Below, piece after piece: positions 5,135-5,791 of a DNA stretch of 5,791 nucleotides (within the stretch, counting starts at the first letter, position 1; every line of letters starts with the position of its first letter). The notes under the pieces were generated by a model. The model made no database searches, was not told the origin of the DNA, and was given only the letters and a program-made list of their open reading frames with translations. The translations under genes and the position numbers were made by a program. Origin of the DNA: an archaeon (GTDB lineage: Archaea; Asgardarchaeota; Hermodarchaeia; Hermodarchaeales; Hermodarchaeaceae); the NCBI GenBank assembly GCA_016550395.1, contig JABXGY010000144.1, positions 1 through 5,791 of the forward strand. Direction: 5' to 3'.

Positions 5135-5791
5135 CCTTCACGTATCATGGGCTAGCCTGCGTAGAACTTGAGGTCGCAGTCCGTTTGCTTCTTAATCCAG
5201 GTACGAGTCCACTTGAAGAATTGGAACTCCTTGCCACCCTGAATCCTGATTATGTGCTGGTAAGCAATACAGCAGATGAGTTCATGGGCTATGTGTCCCA
5301 GTTCCCACCTAACCCGAACCGTGTGATTTTAGGTAATGAACAAGTGGCTGCTAGCCTTCAAGGGCAAGGGGTTGATGCCATGCAGCTTCGAGTAATCAAG
5401 CATGCGGAATCCTTTGATGCGGGTCATGATGTGGTGGTCACCGCCTATGAGCAAAGCTATGAGACAGACCAACTCATCATCAATACCATATATTGTGTAA
5501 CAAGTAAACAGGCAAATGTTTTGCATCTAGGACGTGCACAAGATCTTCGTGGTTTAGGGGACTGCTCTCCGCATCTGCTTTGCATCCCTATTGGAGAATC
5601 GAAGTCTGGGGTGTTCACCCCACAGCAGGCAGCAAAAACGACAGCACTTATTGAACCCAATTATGTTTTGCCGCTATTAGGTGATGTTGGTCAATCGACC
5701 CAATTCGATATTGCTGTTGCAGCTCAAAAGAAAAAAATTACACGGTTATTTCCTGCTGAAGGTGAAGCCTATTCGGTGCCCATCTATGAAA
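5128..5791 (+). CDS. UlaG-like metallo-beta-lactamase-fold protein lacking metal ligands; C-terminus beyond the window
   Basis: An open frame from the ATG at 5128 encodes 221 residues and runs off the right edge. The layout follows UlaG-type MBL hydrolases: an opening strand (LTFTYHGLACVELE), a NPDYVLVS strand where the metal motif should be (39-46), a GNEQVAASLQGQGV segment (69-82), a central strand (DVVVTAYEQ, 101-109), NVLHLGRAQDL (130-140) where yHaGDtg is expected, PIGESKSGVFTPQQAAK (154-170) and IEPNYVLPLLGD (175-186) where a PMHy motif is expected. Every expected ligand is replaced: HxHxDH by NTADEF (47-52), the third His by about E108, the bridging Asp by R136 and the last His by L184. 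The protein is thus probably not a metal hydrolase and may be a structural or ligand-binding relative. A GTG at 5119 is an alternative start. No strong Shine-Dalgarno is seen. It is the fourth gene of the rightward cluster. Confidence 0.75.
   Translation, partial: MLTFTYHGLACVELEVAVRLLLNPGTSPLEELELLATLNPDYVLVSNTADEFMGYVSQFPPNPNRVILGNEQVAASLQGQGVDAMQLRVIKHAESFDAGHDVVVTAYEQSYETDQLIINTIYCVTSKQANVLHLGRAQDLRGLGDCSPHLLCIPIGESKSGVFTPQQAAKTTALIEPNYVLPLLGDVGQSTQFDIAVAAQKKKITRLFPAEGEAYSVPIYE

Noticed and set aside
5329..5660. Two overlapping minus-strand frames at the right end
   Set aside because: They lie antisense to the open 221-codon plus-strand frame that matches the UlaG-like layout, and they overlap each other in different frames.
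1..5791. CRISPR array, tRNA, rRNA or insertion sequence
   Set aside because: No regularly spaced direct repeats, no cloverleaf or rRNA core sequence, and no transposase or terminal inverted repeats were seen on either strand.

Overview
The window looks archaeal and is most compatible with an Asgard-type lineage such as Thorarchaeota or a relative, although no marker gene here proves this. The reasons are moderate, AT-leaning composition, Shine-Dalgarno sites of the AGGTGA/GAGGAG/GGGAG type, A/T-rich boxes where archaeal TATA elements would lie, a divergent RuBisCO-like protein, and a secreted multi-module protein of a kind common in archaea with modular surface proteins.

Left part (1-2213, minus strand): one long open frame enters from beyond the left edge and starts at 2213. 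At least 737 codons are visible without a stop. It encodes an exported protein with an N-terminal signal sequence, one diverged alpha/beta module, and two clear tandem copies of a module repeating every 240 residues. The fold looks like DUF4350/ThuA/class-I glutamine-amidotransferase-like domains. Apparent plus-strand reading frames inside it are antisense shadows.

Middle (2214-2430): a 217-bp divergent intergenic region serves this gene and the rightward cluster. It has a Shine-Dalgarno site for each gene, candidate TATA elements, a perfect 16-bp palindrome, an overlapping alternative hairpin and a second short palindrome.

Right part (2431-5791, plus strand): four co-directional genes with gaps of 97, 63 and 77 bp. 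They encode a 441-residue RuBisCO-like protein (form IV type), a UbiE/COG2226-type SAM-dependent methyltransferase (229 aa), an NTF2/SnoaL-like small protein (147 aa), and the first 221 residues of an UlaG-like metallo-beta-lactamase-fold protein that lacks every expected metal ligand. The RuBisCO-like protein keeps the carbamylation lysine and the Mg-binding acids but lacks several residues needed for carboxylation, so it probably performs an enolase- or isomerase-type reaction on a sugar phosphate-like substrate. No shared pathway can be read directly from the sequence. The combination of an RLP, a small-molecule methyltransferase, an NTF2-fold protein and a metal-less MBL-fold protein is the part most likely to be undescribed.
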